DNA from: Paludibacteraceae bacterium
GTDB taxonomy: Bacteria; Bacteroidota; Bacteroidia; Bacteroidales; Paludibacteraceae
DNA: 64,000 bases
Direction of reading: 5' to 3'
Assembly (NCBI GenBank): GCA_017471175.1
Contig: JAFUVS010000014.1
Span: 166,408 to 230,407, forward strand
Below the pieces are notes generated by a model. The model was not told where the DNA came from. It saw only the letters and a program-made list of their open reading frames with translations, and did no database searches. Position numbers and translations under genes: made by a program. Positions 37,667 to 47,371 of the stretch are shown in pieces (positions within the stretch are counted from its first letter, which is position 1; each line of letters begins with the position of its first letter).

Positions 37667-38422
37667 ATGGAACAACCTAACTTTGCTAACTCGCAAGACT
37701 TATTGGTAATGATTTCGGCAGGTATTCTGCCTGCTATCCTGTTGGTGGCTTACATCTATTGGAAAGACAAATACCAACGCGAACCGATCTCGCAGATTGT
37801 TCGCGGTTTTGCCTACGGTATAGTGGCAGCCATCGGGGCTACACTATTAGAAACAGCCATTATGTGGCTCATCGGCACGATGCCCGAAGGCACGGGCGGG
37901 GCACTCTTGCAGGCGTTTGTAGTGGCAGCCATCCCCGAGGAAGCCGTCAAACTGCTTATGCTTTTCCTCTTGCTGCGCCAAAATCCGGATTTTGATGAAC
38001 GCTTCGACGGGATTGTGTATGCCGTATGTGTCAGTATGGGATTTGCCGCCACGGAAAACATCGGTTATCTGATAGCCCACCAAGTATGGGTGCCGGTGGC
38101 CATCTCAAGAGCCATCTTTGCAGTACCCGGACATTTCCTTTTTGCCGTGGCAATGGGGTATTTCTATTCCAAACTCTTCTTTGACGAAGCCGACATCAAA
38201 ACCGCGTTGGCTGTTTTCTTTGTCCCCGTTCTGCTGCACGGCACCTACGACTTCCTGCTCTTTTTAGCAGATGCCGAACCCGGATGGTCCTCGCTGATTG
38301 TTATTCTGTTCTATATCTTCTTCTACCGAATGTTCAAATACGGCAGAAAGCGTATCCAAGACCACCTTGCTAACGACCGCCGCGACCCTAACCAACGCGC
38401 TTTCTACACCCAAGAAGATTGA
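37667..38422 (+). CDS. PrsW-family intramembrane metalloprotease
   Basis: A 251-residue polytopic membrane protein with the PrsW hallmarks: AIPEEAVKLL in one helix, then DGIVYAVCVSMGFAATEN and later a His-containing helix VLLHGTYDF. PrsW cleaves the anti-sigma factor RsiW in Bacillus; the substrate here is unknown. It is 15 bp after the barrel-like gene and 4 bp before gldD. Confidence 0.85.
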   Translation: MEQPNFANSQDLLVMISAGILPAILLVAYIYWKDKYQREPISQIVRGFAYGIVAAIGATLLETAIMWLIGTMPEGTGGALLQAFVVAAIPEEAVKLLMLFLLLRQNPDFDERFDGIVYAVCVSMGFAATENIGYLIAHQVWVPVAISRAIFAVPGHFLFAVAMGYFYSKLFFDEADIKTALAVFFVPVLLHGTYDFLLFLADAEPGWSSLIVILFYIFFYRMFKYGRKRIQDHLANDRRDPNQRAFYTQED

Positions 38423-38426
38423 CCGA

Positions 38427-39005
38427 ATGAAAAAGGGAGGCATCATAGTGAGTATCATCGCGCTTTTCGCATCCTGCGCGAAACCGTCCGTGCCGAAGGA
38501 ATACGGCTATTTCCGCATTGACCTGCCCGAACATACCTATACCTATTATGACGGCAATCAAGACGGCGTGCCTGCACTACCCTACTCATTCCTGTTGTCA
38601 AGCAGTGCGGAAGTGCGTCCGCACGAAGGCGGAGCGTATTGGATAGATATTCTTTACCCCCAATGGAAAGCCAAAGTGCATTGCAGTTACCGCCCCATAC
38701 AAGGCAACCTCAAAGAGCTATCGGATGACGCAATGGAGTTCGTCTATAAACATACTATCAAAGCCTCTGCCATCCCCGAGCGCGCCTACTCCAACCCCGA
38801 AGCGGGGGTCTATGGACTGACCTTTGACTTTGCAGGCAACACCGCCACAACGATGCAGTTTGTTCTGACCGATTCGGTCAAGCACTTCTTCCGGGGAGCC
38901 GTCTATTTCAGCAACGTACCCAATGAAGACAGTATAGCCCCCGTAGCCGCTTTTGTTCGCGAAGATATGCTGAACCTGATTGAATCGTTCCGATGGACAA
39001 AATAG
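38427..39005 (+). CDS. gldD: Gliding motility/type IX secretion lipoprotein GldD
   Basis: A 192-residue lipoprotein with a signal ending in the lipobox FASC. It has the GldD family start PKEYGYFRIDLPEHTY and continues with AYWIDILYPQWKAKVHCSY and PEAGVYGLTFDFAGNTATTMQF. GldD is required for gliding in Flavobacterium and is associated with the type IX secretion system. The ATG at 38427 was chosen because the frame upstream runs into prsW without a signal. It overlaps the next gene by 13 bp. Confidence 0.88.
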   Translation: MKKGGIIVSIIALFASCAKPSVPKEYGYFRIDLPEHTYTYYDGNQDGVPALPYSFLLSSSAEVRPHEGGAYWIDILYPQWKAKVHCSYRPIQGNLKELSDDAMEFVYKHTIKASAIPERAYSNPEAGVYGLTFDFAGNTATTMQFVLTDSVKHFFRGAVYFSNVPNEDSIAPVAAFVREDMLNLIESFRWTK

Positions 39006-39706
39006 ATATGAGCGTAGAAGAATACATACAACATCATAAGGGTTTGTTAGCCGTCTTGATTGACCCCGACAAGCCCGCTTCGGACGAGAGTCTGCACTTG
39101 CGCGTCGCGGCGGCGGACTTGCTATTAGTAGGCGGAAGCACAGCCGACCGGCTGACGACCGAGCAAATGGTAACGCGAATCAAACAGATGACCGATAAGC
39201 CCGTTGTGCTGTTTCCGGGGCATCCGTCGCAGTGCTGTCCGCAGGCGGATGCCATGCTGTTCCTCTCGCTACTCACTTCACGCAATGCCGAACACCTCAT
39301 CGGACAGCAGATAGCCGCTGCACGAGCTGTTCAAGATACGCATATAGAGACTATTCCGATGGGTTACATCCTCTTGGACGGCGGCAAGGTCAGCAGCGTA
39401 CAGCGCGTAACACAGTCGCTTCCTCTGTCGCAAACGGACTTGGAAACCATCGTCAGCACTGCCATAGCCGGCTGCCTGACGGGCAAACGGCTCATCTATC
39501 TCGAAGCGGGCAGCGGCGCAGCGGTTCCGGTTCGACCGGAGGTGATACAAGCCGTTCGCCGCGCCATTGATGTACCGCTCATCGTAGGAGGCGGCATCAC
39601 CTCGACCGGGCAGATGCAACATGCCTTCCAAGCGGGTGCCGACATAGTAGTCATCGGCAACCACCTCGAACAACACCCCGAACAAGCACACCTGTTCCGA
39701 ATATGA
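38993..39706 (+). CDS. Geranylgeranylglyceryl phosphate synthase family protein (PcrB/GGGPS-like)
   Basis: A 237-residue TIM-barrel prenyltransferase. GLLAVLIDPDKP at the start binds the glycerol phosphate side; YLEAGSGA and LIVGGGITSTGQM are the phosphate-binding motifs. Group II GGGPS enzymes, including those of Bacteroidetes, make a polyprenylglyceryl ether, whose bacterial role is not well understood. It overlaps gldD by 13 bp and tadA by 4 bp, implying tight coupling. Confidence 0.88.
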   Translation: MDKIDMSVEEYIQHHKGLLAVLIDPDKPASDESLHLRVAAADLLLVGGSTADRLTTEQMVTRIKQMTDKPVVLFPGHPSQCCPQADAMLFLSLLTSRNAEHLIGQQIAAARAVQDTHIETIPMGYILLDGGKVSSVQRVTQSLPLSQTDLETIVSTAIAGCLTGKRLIYLEAGSGAAVPVRPEVIQAVRRAIDVPLIVGGGITSTGQMQHAFQAGADIVVIGNHLEQHPEQAHLFRI

Positions 39707-40137
39707 CCGACGACGAAAAATATATGCAAATGGCTCTTAGCGAGGCGGATCTCGCTTACAAAGCGGACGAAGTACCCGTGGGCTGCATCATCGTGAGCCA
39801 AGGACAAGTGGTCGGCAGAGGACATAACCTGACCGAAACCCTGCAAGACGTAACGGCTCACGCCGAGATGCAGGCCATCACCGCCGCCGCCCAAACGTTA
39901 GGCGGTAAGTACCTCAATGAATGTACGCTGTATGTTACCGTTGAGCCGTGTACGATGTGTGCCGGAGCCATCGGGTGGGCACAGATAGCCCGGTTAGTCT
40001 ATGGCGCGGACGACCCCAAACGCGGGTTCAGTACGTTTGCCCCTAAAGCCCTCCACCCGAAATGCCAAGTTACAAGCGGCATCCTGCATGACGAGTGCCG
40101 ACAACGTATGCAAACTTTCTTTGAAAAACACCGATAA
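39703..40137 (+). CDS. tadA: tRNA-specific adenosine deaminase
   Basis: Converts adenosine 34 to inosine in tRNA-Arg(ACG). The 144-residue protein has the deaminase zinc motifs HAE at 53-55 and PCTMC with Cys83 and Cys86, and the C-terminal region DDPKRGFSTF found in TadA. The ATG overlaps the GGGPS stop by 4 bp. The gene is intact and ordinary. Confidence 0.93.
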   Translation: MTDDEKYMQMALSEADLAYKADEVPVGCIIVSQGQVVGRGHNLTETLQDVTAHAEMQAITAAAQTLGGKYLNECTLYVTVEPCTMCAGAIGWAQIARLVYGADDPKRGFSTFAPKALHPKCQVTSGILHDECRQRMQTFFEKHR

Positions 40138-40142
40138 ACAAT

Positions 40143-42080
40143 ATGAGTTTCTCCTCGCACAATATAGCCGTTCCCCATTCTTCTATGCCTTTCACGACAC
40201 TCAAAGTGATTGTGTTTGCGGCTGTGGCACTACTCAGCCTGCTACTCCAACCTGCTCCCGACAATGCTTTCCCGTACCACTACGAAGAGGGCAAGAGCTG
40301 GACCTACGAGACGCTGACTGCCGAATGGGATTACCCGTTGTATAAAGACGATGAGGCGGTGCGTATCGAACAGCAGAGCGCGTTGCGATCCTACGCACCC
40401 TGCTTCCGCTGGACCAATAACCACCGGCAGAACGTTCCTATTCTCTCTGCTAAGGATATGCGCCAAGTGGAGAAAGGCGGATATGACCATATCACGGTGG
40501 TCAATAACCAGCATCGCACCAAAGCCATCCCGCTCTCGCATCTCTATACCCCTAAGATGGCTTACGAGCAGACAGGACGGGAAATGGAGGTGAACCTCGA
40601 ATACGACAGCCTCACCTCCGCCGAGGTCTATAGAGGTATTATAGAGTCCGTCTCGCTGACCGAGGGTGCCGTCCTGAAGGGGGAAACCATCGTGGAATAC
40701 GGGCAGATTATCACCTCCGATATTTACCAACGTCTGTATTCACTGAACCGTATCTATGAGCAGCGCGGGTTGTCACGCCAGCATATCGTATGGTCCTATA
40801 CGGGACGCACACTGCTCTCGCTTATTTTTGTCGGATTGTTCGTCCTTTACCTGATTGCTTTCCGCAAACCGCTGTGGGAACAGACCCGCGCATCGCTTTT
40901 CTTCTGCCTGCTCATTGCTCTGATGGAAATGCTGTCCGCATTGGTGCTGCGCCTGACCGATGCTTCGCTCATCTATCTTCTGCCTTTTGCGTGGATACCG
41001 ATTTTAGCACGTATGTTCTACGACTCGCGCACAGCCTATTTCGCTCATCTGACTACAATTATGCTCGTTTCGCTGTCTGTCCCCGATCCGTTCTTATTCC
41101 TGTTGCTGCAACTGCCGACCGGTATGGTGGCAGTCGTATCGCTCAAAGACCTGACGCGTCGCTCGCAGTTGGCTTTCACCGCCATCTATATCCTGCTCAC
41201 CTACGCCTTTGTCTATACGCTTTACAACTTGATGCTGACAGGCGATGCGAGCCGTTTGGATCCACATCTCTACCTCTACTTTGCGCTGAACGGTCTGCTT
41301 GTTATTACCGTATATAGCCTTGTCTATCTGTTTGAAAAGATGTTCCGCTTGGTCAGCAGTCTGACCCTGGTGGAATTGAGTAACATCAACTCCGACCTGA
41401 TGCAAACTTTTGCAGAGCAGGCTCCGGGAACGTTCCAACACTCGCTGCAAGTGAGCAACCTCGCCTCCGAAGCCGCCAAGAGCATCAACGCTGACGCTCT
41501 CTTAATGCGCACGGCAGCTCTTTACCATGACATCGGCAAGTTAGCCCATCCCGGCTGGTTCATCGAGAATCAGAACGGCGGCGACAACCCCCTGCTTGCT
41601 ATGAGCAACCGCGATGCCGCCAAAGCCGTCATCGCCCACGTGGAAGAAGGCGACCGCTTTGCGCGCGAACACCGGCTGCCCGATGTGGTTCGTATGTTCA
41701 TCCGCACCCACCACGGTACCTCGCTCGTCCGATACTTCTACAACTCCGAGGTCAACCGGCTGAAAGCCGAACATCTTGACACTGCCACCCATATACGCGA
41801 GGAAGACTTCCGATACGCCGGTCCTAAACCCGAAACCAAAGAGACCGCCATCCTGATGATGGCAGACGCTATTGAGGCGCGTTCACGCTCATTAGATACC
41901 TACACCGAGCAGAGCCTCAACGATATGGTGGAGCAGACCGTTGCCTACCAGATTGAAGACGGACAATTAGCCGAAACACCCCTCACCTTCAACGACTTGA
42001 GCCGCATCAAAGAGGTCTTCAAAGAACGGCTCAAATCGATGTACCACCATCGGATTCAATACCCCGACCTGAAAAAATAA
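40143..42080 (+). CDS. 7TM receptor-type HD phosphohydrolase (PgpH-like)
   Basis: A 645-residue membrane protein with an N-terminal helix (about 17-38), an extracytoplasmic domain (about 40-215), about seven membrane segments (about 220-405) and a cytoplasmic HD domain. The HD motif appears as FQHSLQVSNLA, then AALYHDIGKL and later IRTHHGTSLVRYFY. PgpH in Listeria degrades cyclic di-AMP; the same substrate is likely but not proven here. It starts 5 bp after tadA. Confidence 0.9.
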   Translation: MSFSSHNIAVPHSSMPFTTLKVIVFAAVALLSLLLQPAPDNAFPYHYEEGKSWTYETLTAEWDYPLYKDDEAVRIEQQSALRSYAPCFRWTNNHRQNVPILSAKDMRQVEKGGYDHITVVNNQHRTKAIPLSHLYTPKMAYEQTGREMEVNLEYDSLTSAEVYRGIIESVSLTEGAVLKGETIVEYGQIITSDIYQRLYSLNRIYEQRGLSRQHIVWSYTGRTLLSLIFVGLFVLYLIAFRKPLWEQTRASLFFCLLIALMEMLSALVLRLTDASLIYLLPFAWIPILARMFYDSRTAYFAHLTTIMLVSLSVPDPFLFLLLQLPTGMVAVVSLKDLTRRSQLAFTAIYILLTYAFVYTLYNLMLTGDASRLDPHLYLYFALNGLLVITVYSLVYLFEKMFRLVSSLTLVELSNINSDLMQTFAEQAPGTFQHSLQVSNLASEAAKSINADALLMRTAALYHDIGKLAHPGWFIENQNGGDNPLLAMSNRDAAKAVIAHVEEGDRFAREHRLPDVVRMFIRTHHGTSLVRYFYNSEVNRLKAEHLDTATHIREEDFRYAGPKPETKETAILMMADAIEARSRSLDTYTEQSLNDMVEQTVAYQIEDGQLAETPLTFNDLSRIKEVFKERLKSMYHHRIQYPDLKK

Positions 42081-42098
42081 CCAAAACAATACACCACT

Positions 42099-43262
42099 AT
42101 GAAAAAACAACTTCTGTTCCTGTTCGCACTGACCCTTGTGCTATCCACAGGCTGCGAAAAGAAAAACAGTTCAACCGACGAACCGCAACCCGCTCAAGAC
42201 ACGGTTGCTGCCATCGAATTGAGCGAAACGAACATCCGTATGGTGCAAATGGCATGGGATGCACAAGCCAAAGAGGAACAGCCTACCGTCCACACCTTGA
42301 CCATCACTCCCGAAGACGGCAACTACGTTGTAACCGCTTCAACGGAGAATATCGTTGCTTTCAAGATGGTCAACAAGAACACCGTGCAACTGACTACCCA
42401 AAACATCGGCACAACCCGTCTGACCATCACCGACACCTTGACGCAAGCTACGGCTGTTTGCAATGTGGAAGTCTATTCCGTGGTTGAGACCCTCACGTTC
42501 CCGTATGCTTCAGTGTCCTACAATGTCCGCGAATGGGATATGGAGTCGTATATCCTCAAGGACAGTGCCTTCTTCTATGAGGATGCCGACGGGAACAGCA
42601 TACCGCTTCGCGCATATATCGTAGATGCTACCCTCACGCTCTTCTCGAAGGGCTTTTATCTGAAAGACGAGATTTTCCAGGGTTCGGACATCGGCTATAT
42701 CATTATGTTCCCCGCCTTGGCATACTATGCCCCCGCCGGATTAAATGAAGACAGAGGTGTTTCGCAACCCCTTACCTATGAAGCAGGCGTATGGACGACC
42801 GCGACTGACAACTACTACCACAAGCTGCAAGGCGGCTACCTGGATAAGGAACGCGAGCAGGAAGCCATCGGTCATATCACCACCGCCATCGCCGCAACCA
42901 ATAGTGATACCGAAGAAGCTTGGCTAACGTACTACAATGAGATGCACATAGCCGACTCCTTGGCTTTCCACGGAGCTTTGATGCGTAAATACATCCGTGT
43001 CGGCGATGGTTACAGCACCAGCCCGATGCCCTTCGCTCTCGTCAATGCCGGTGCCGTCAATCTGATTAAAGGCGGCAACACCCCCTCGAAAGATATGTTC
43101 GAGGTAACGGAAGCCTATATGTATATCAACCCCCTATTAGGCTACTACGGTTTGGGCGTGGAACTTGCCTACGATGCCAACAAAAATGTATGGTACAACG
43201 CCAGCAATGAATTCCTGATTGGCAAAAGTTTTCTGTATCAGTACCCTAACGCATCCAAATAA
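42099..43262 (+). CDS. Lipoprotein of unknown function with an Ig-like N-terminal domain
   Basis: Unrecognised 387-residue lipoprotein; signal with lipobox STGC (Cys19). Residues about 38-130 look like a bacterial Ig-like domain (beta-rich, TLTITPEDGNYVVTAS and TTRLTITDTLTQATAVCNVEV). The remaining 250 residues are acidic, contain several Tyr-rich strands and match no family known to me. It sits 18 bp after the HD gene and 10 bp before the Dus gene. Confidence 0.6.
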   Translation: MKKQLLFLFALTLVLSTGCEKKNSSTDEPQPAQDTVAAIELSETNIRMVQMAWDAQAKEEQPTVHTLTITPEDGNYVVTASTENIVAFKMVNKNTVQLTTQNIGTTRLTITDTLTQATAVCNVEVYSVVETLTFPYASVSYNVREWDMESYILKDSAFFYEDADGNSIPLRAYIVDATLTLFSKGFYLKDEIFQGSDIGYIIMFPALAYYAPAGLNEDRGVSQPLTYEAGVWTTATDNYYHKLQGGYLDKEREQEAIGHITTAIAATNSDTEEAWLTYYNEMHIADSLAFHGALMRKYIRVGDGYSTSPMPFALVNAGAVNLIKGGNTPSKDMFEVTEAYMYINPLLGYYGLGVELAYDANKNVWYNASNEFLIGKSFLYQYPNASK

Positions 43263-43272
43263 CCCCGCTACC

Positions 43273-44289
43273 GTGTCGCGCTATCCGCTCTACTTGGCTC
43301 CTATGGAGGACGTTACCGACCCAGCTTTTCGCTTGCAGTGCAAGCGATTCGGTGCCGACCGCGTCTATACGGAGTTCGTGAACGCCGATGCCTTGGTTCG
43401 CGAAGTCAATTCCACCCTGCGCAAACTCCGTTTCGCCGAAGAAGAACGCCCCGTAGCCATCCAGATTTACGGTCGTGAACCTGAGTCCATGCGCGATGCT
43501 GCGCAGATGGTGGAGCAAGTCCGCCCCGACTTCATTGACCTCAATTTCGGTTGTCCGGTCAAGAAAGTGGCAGGCAAGGGAGCGGGCGCGGGACTGCTGC
43601 GCGATGTGCCGAAGATGCTCGCCATCACCCGTGCCGTCGTAGATGCCGTCCACCTGCCCATTACCGCCAAGACACGCCTCGGCTGGGATCACGAAGACCT
43701 GCTGCCCGCCCGCCACGAATGGTGGAGCCAAACGACCGGCGAACAGCCTTTCATCGTGAATCTTGCGGAAGCCCTGCAAGACTGCGGCATCAGCGAACTG
43801 TCCATCCACGGTCGCACACGCGCACAGATGTACAGTGGTGAAGCCGACTGGGAGCTGATAGGTGCCGTCAAGAACAACCCGCGTATGCATATCCCCATCA
43901 ACGGCAACGGCGATGTAACTACTCCCGAGCGAGCCAAAGAGTGCTTCGACCGCTACGGAGTGGATGCCATAATGATAGGAAGAGCCACCTTCGGCTGCCC
44001 GTGGATATTCCAAGACATACGTACCTATCTTGACTCGGGCGGTTCGTGTCCGCCTGTCCGACACCCGCTCGAATGGTGTATTGACCTGCTCAAAGACCAT
44101 GTGGATGCCGCCATAGCCTACATCGGGGACGAGAAAAAAGGCATCCTGCACAGCCGCAGACACTTCGCCAACTCACCCGCACTCAAAGGACTACACGACT
44201 TCAAGCAAACGCGAATAGCCCTGCTGCAAGCTGAAACGCGCAATGAAGTGTTCACGATTATGGACCAAATCGTCAATCAATGGGGATAA
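43273..44289 (+). CDS. tRNA-dihydrouridine synthase
   Basis: FMN-dependent enzyme that reduces uridines in the D-loop of tRNA. It has the N-terminal LAPMEDVTDPAFR, the catalytic Cys94 in DLNFGCPVKKVAGKGAGAG, the ITAKTRLGW strand, SIHGRTRAQMYSG and the FMN phosphate loop IGRATFGCPWIF. The GTG at 43273 is taken as the start (338 residues), because the open frame upstream overlaps the lipoprotein end and no ATG lies between. The context suggests a DusB-like protein. Confidence 0.9.
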   Translation: MSRYPLYLAPMEDVTDPAFRLQCKRFGADRVYTEFVNADALVREVNSTLRKLRFAEEERPVAIQIYGREPESMRDAAQMVEQVRPDFIDLNFGCPVKKVAGKGAGAGLLRDVPKMLAITRAVVDAVHLPITAKTRLGWDHEDLLPARHEWWSQTTGEQPFIVNLAEALQDCGISELSIHGRTRAQMYSGEADWELIGAVKNNPRMHIPINGNGDVTTPERAKECFDRYGVDAIMIGRATFGCPWIFQDIRTYLDSGGSCPPVRHPLEWCIDLLKDHVDAAIAYIGDEKKGILHSRRHFANSPALKGLHDFKQTRIALLQAETRNEVFTIMDQIVNQWG

Positions 44290-44324
44290 TAACTAACGCA
44301 AACTACATCAAACCAATAATAACT

Positions 44325-46349
44325 ATGAAAAAAACTTTATTAACAGCCCTCGGGGCTATCGTGCTTATGACCACAGCATGCCACAAACAACAACCACTCT
44401 CCACGGGTATTCACCCGGAGAACCTTGACACCACCATCGTGCCGCAAGAAGACTTCTACCAGTTCGCCACCGGCGGCTGGCAAAAACTGAACCCGCTCGG
44501 TGCCGAATACGCCCGCTTCGGCTCGTTCGACAAACTCGGTCTCCAATGTATGGAACAGGTGAACGAACTGATCAAAGAGACGGCTGCCACATCGCACAAA
44601 CAAGGTACTATTGAGCAGAAAATAGCCGACATCTACCGCCTCGCTATGGACACCGCCCGCCGCGACATAGAAGGCATCGAACCTATCCGCCGCACAATGG
44701 ACGATATTGCCGCTATCAAGGATAAGAGCGAATTGAGCCAACTGCTCGGTGAGTCAATGGAATACGGACTATTCGCTATGTACGTAGATGCCGATGCTAT
44801 GAACTCGTCTATGAACATCCTCAACGAGTACCAAGCCGGTTTTGCACTCGGACAACGCGACTACTACGTGGATCAGGACGAACATACCCAAATGATTCGC
44901 GACGAATACAAGAAACATATCGCCCGTATGTTCACCCTTTACGGCTTTGCCGATGGCGAACAAGCCGCCGAGACGGTTCTGCGTATGGAAACACGCCTCG
45001 CTACCGCCGCCAAGAGCAACGTCGAACTGCGTGACCCGCAAGCCAACTACAACAAGATGTCCGTCAGCGACCTCCAACAACTCGTGCCGCAAATCGACTG
45101 GCTCACTTTCTTGCGCGCCCTTAACGCGGAGACCGACAGCCTCTCCGTCGGACAAATCGCTCACCTGCAAGAAGTAGGCAAGATGCTCGAAGACGAATCG
45201 TTAGACGACATCAAAACGCTCTTCCGCTGGCAGGTACTTGACGGAGCCGCAGCCTACCTCACCACCGATATGTTCAATGCCAACTTCGACTTCTACGGAC
45301 GTATCCTTTCGGGTAAAGAAGAACCGACTCCCCTCTGGAAGCGCGGCGTGTCAACGGTCAACGGCACACTCGGCGAGGCAGTCGGACAAATGTACGTCAA
45401 GAAACACTTCCCCGAAGAGAACAAAAAACGTATGTTAGACCTTGTCCACAACCTGCAGAAATCGCTTGGCGAACGTATCCAAGCCCTCGAATGGATGTCT
45501 GATACCACCAAAGCCAAAGCACAGGAGAAATTAGACGCTTTCTACATTAAGATCGGCTACCCGGACAAATGGCGCGACTACTCCAAACTGGACATAGACA
45601 TCAATCTCCCTTACTACGCCAATATCCAACGCGCTGCCAAGTTTGAGCAGGAATACTCGCTCAGTTACCTGAACAAACCCGTGGACCGCGACCGCTGGTA
45701 TATGACCCCGCAAACAGTGAACGCCTACTACAATCCCGCCACCAACGAGATCTGCTTCCCCGCCGGTATTCTGCAATACCCCTTCTTCGATATGTCGGCT
45801 GACGATGCATTCAACTACGGTGCTATCGGCGTGGTTATCGGACACGAGATGACCCACGGCTTCGACGACCAGGGCAGCCAGTTTGACAAGAACGGCAATA
45901 TGTTCAATTGGTGGACGGCCGCCGACAAGAGCCGTTTCGATGAGCGCACAAAGGTGATGCGCGACTTCTTTGACAATATCGAAGTAGCTCCCGGCGTACA
46001 CGGAAACGGCGGCTTCACCCTCGGAGAGAACATAGCCGACCACGGCGGACTGCAAGTAGCTTTCCAAGCCCTCTGCAACAAGATGAAGGAAGAAGGCAAA
46101 TGCCCGATGGAGTCAGATGGTAACCAGTACACCCCAGCACAGCGTTTCTTCCTCGCCTACGCCAATGTATGGGCTGCCAATATCCGTCCCGAAGAAATCC
46201 TGCAACGCACCAAGTCCGACCCCCACTCGCTCGGTCGCTGGCGCGTCAACGGTGCACTGCCCCATATCAATGCGTGGTATAAAGCATGGAACATCACGGA
46301 AGAAAGCCCGCTCTACGTTGCTCCCGAAAATCGCGTCAGCATCTGGTAA
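44325..46349 (+). CDS. pepO: M13-family zinc endopeptidase (PepO/neprilysin-like), lipoprotein
   Basis: Gluzincin endopeptidase of 674 residues. A lipoprotein signal (lipobox TTAC) follows the ATG at 44325; the upstream in-frame ATG at 44280 lies inside the Dus gene and was rejected. The zinc site is GHEMTHGFDDQG, the third ligand lies in GENIADHGGL, and the substrate-binding NAYYNP is present. It probably degrades peptides in the periplasm or at the surface. The gene lies 12 bp before the MlaD-like gene. Confidence 0.94.
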   Translation: MKKTLLTALGAIVLMTTACHKQQPLSTGIHPENLDTTIVPQEDFYQFATGGWQKLNPLGAEYARFGSFDKLGLQCMEQVNELIKETAATSHKQGTIEQKIADIYRLAMDTARRDIEGIEPIRRTMDDIAAIKDKSELSQLLGESMEYGLFAMYVDADAMNSSMNILNEYQAGFALGQRDYYVDQDEHTQMIRDEYKKHIARMFTLYGFADGEQAAETVLRMETRLATAAKSNVELRDPQANYNKMSVSDLQQLVPQIDWLTFLRALNAETDSLSVGQIAHLQEVGKMLEDESLDDIKTLFRWQVLDGAAAYLTTDMFNANFDFYGRILSGKEEPTPLWKRGVSTVNGTLGEAVGQMYVKKHFPEENKKRMLDLVHNLQKSLGERIQALEWMSDTTKAKAQEKLDAFYIKIGYPDKWRDYSKLDIDINLPYYANIQRAAKFEQEYSLSYLNKPVDRDRWYMTPQTVNAYYNPATNEICFPAGILQYPFFDMSADDAFNYGAIGVVIGHEMTHGFDDQGSQFDKNGNMFNWWTAADKSRFDERTKVMRDFFDNIEVAPGVHGNGGFTLGENIADHGGLQVAFQALCNKMKEEGKCPMESDGNQYTPAQRFFLAYANVWAANIRPEEILQRTKSDPHSLGRWRVNGALPHINAWYKAWNITEESPLYVAPENRVSIW

Positions 46350-46361
46350 ACCAATAAAGCT

Positions 46362-47258
46362 ATGAAACACACTCGAGAAATAAAAGTGGCTCTGCTGGCT
46401 ATCGTGTGCGGCTTCTTGCTTTACTTCGGTATGTATTTCCTGCGCGGAACCAATATCTTTTCGCCTACGCGTACCTATACAGGTGTTTTTGAACGCGTCA
46501 ACGGACTGACCGAACAGGCACCCGTCTATGTGCGCGGATACAACGTAGGGCAAGTAGAACACATAGCATACGATTTTTCTCGCCATAACGCTTTCCACGT
46601 AACCGTTTCCATCGACAAGCACATCTCCGTTCCCGAAGGTTCGGAGATGGTGCTCGTTGCCGACGGACTGTTAGGCGGTAAAGCCATCGAACTCATTCTG
46701 CCCGTAACGGAAGGAAAACCGGCAGTCGCACTTGCGCAGGACACCCTGCCAACACGTATTGAACAAGGACTGGTCGAATCGCTTGAAACAGATCTGCTTG
46801 CCCACTTGGACAGCGTGCTGCTCCGTGTAGATAGCGTGGTGGCTAATGTGGAGGGACAGTTAGAAGGCGACCATATCAAGCATACGCTCACCCATTTAGA
46901 CCGTATTTCCGAAGACCTCACCGTCAGCGCAAAGGACATACGCCAACTGACCCACCAACGCCTGCCGCGTATCGCCGACAGTGCCGCCGTGGCGATTGAC
47001 AACGTCAATGCCGTACTCACCGATGTCAAACATGCCGACATAGCAGGTATCGCCAAGAAAGCCGACAACACCATCGAACAGTTGCAACAAGCCGTCAATT
47101 CGAGGGAAAGCACCCTCGGACTGCTCCTGCACGACCCCTCTATCTACAACCATTTAGACTCCACTGTCGTCAGTGTTAATCAGCTTGTTACAGACCTCAA
47201 AGAGAATCCGAAACGCTACGTCCACTTCTCCCTCTTCGGCAGTAAGGACAAAAAATAA
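46362..47258 (+). CDS. MlaD/MCE-family lipid transport protein
   Basis: A 298-residue protein with one N-terminal membrane helix (about 8-26), then a single MCE domain (about 38-115, with VNGLTEQAPVYVRGYNVGQVE and ADGLLGGKAIEL). The C-terminal half is a long helical, coiled-coil-like region. MCE proteins form hexameric rings that carry phospholipids between membranes. The gene ends the long plus-strand run and is followed by a strong terminator. Its MlaE/MlaF partners are not in the window. Confidence 0.9.
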   Translation: MKHTREIKVALLAIVCGFLLYFGMYFLRGTNIFSPTRTYTGVFERVNGLTEQAPVYVRGYNVGQVEHIAYDFSRHNAFHVTVSIDKHISVPEGSEMVLVADGLLGGKAIELILPVTEGKPAVALAQDTLPTRIEQGLVESLETDLLAHLDSVLLRVDSVVANVEGQLEGDHIKHTLTHLDRISEDLTVSAKDIRQLTHQRLPRIADSAAVAIDNVNAVLTDVKHADIAGIAKKADNTIEQLQQAVNSRESTLGLLLHDPSIYNHLDSTVVSVNQLVTDLKENPKRYVHFSLFGSKDKK

Positions 47259-47334
47259 GACACGCTGCAAAACCACTGAAAGGCGTAAAATCAAGATAGA
47301 TTTTGTCTAAATATTGCTACACGAAACGTTTTTT

Positions 47335-47371
47335 GCGAAAAGCCCTATTTTGTAGGACTTTTCGCTTTTTT
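47335..47371 (+). terminator. Rho-independent terminator after the MlaD-like gene
   Basis: GCGAAAAGCCCTA (47335-47347) pairs with TAGGACTTTTCGC (47353-47365), one mismatch, 5-nt loop, followed by six T. It closes the eleven-gene plus-strand run and separates it from dnaA. Confidence 0.93.
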
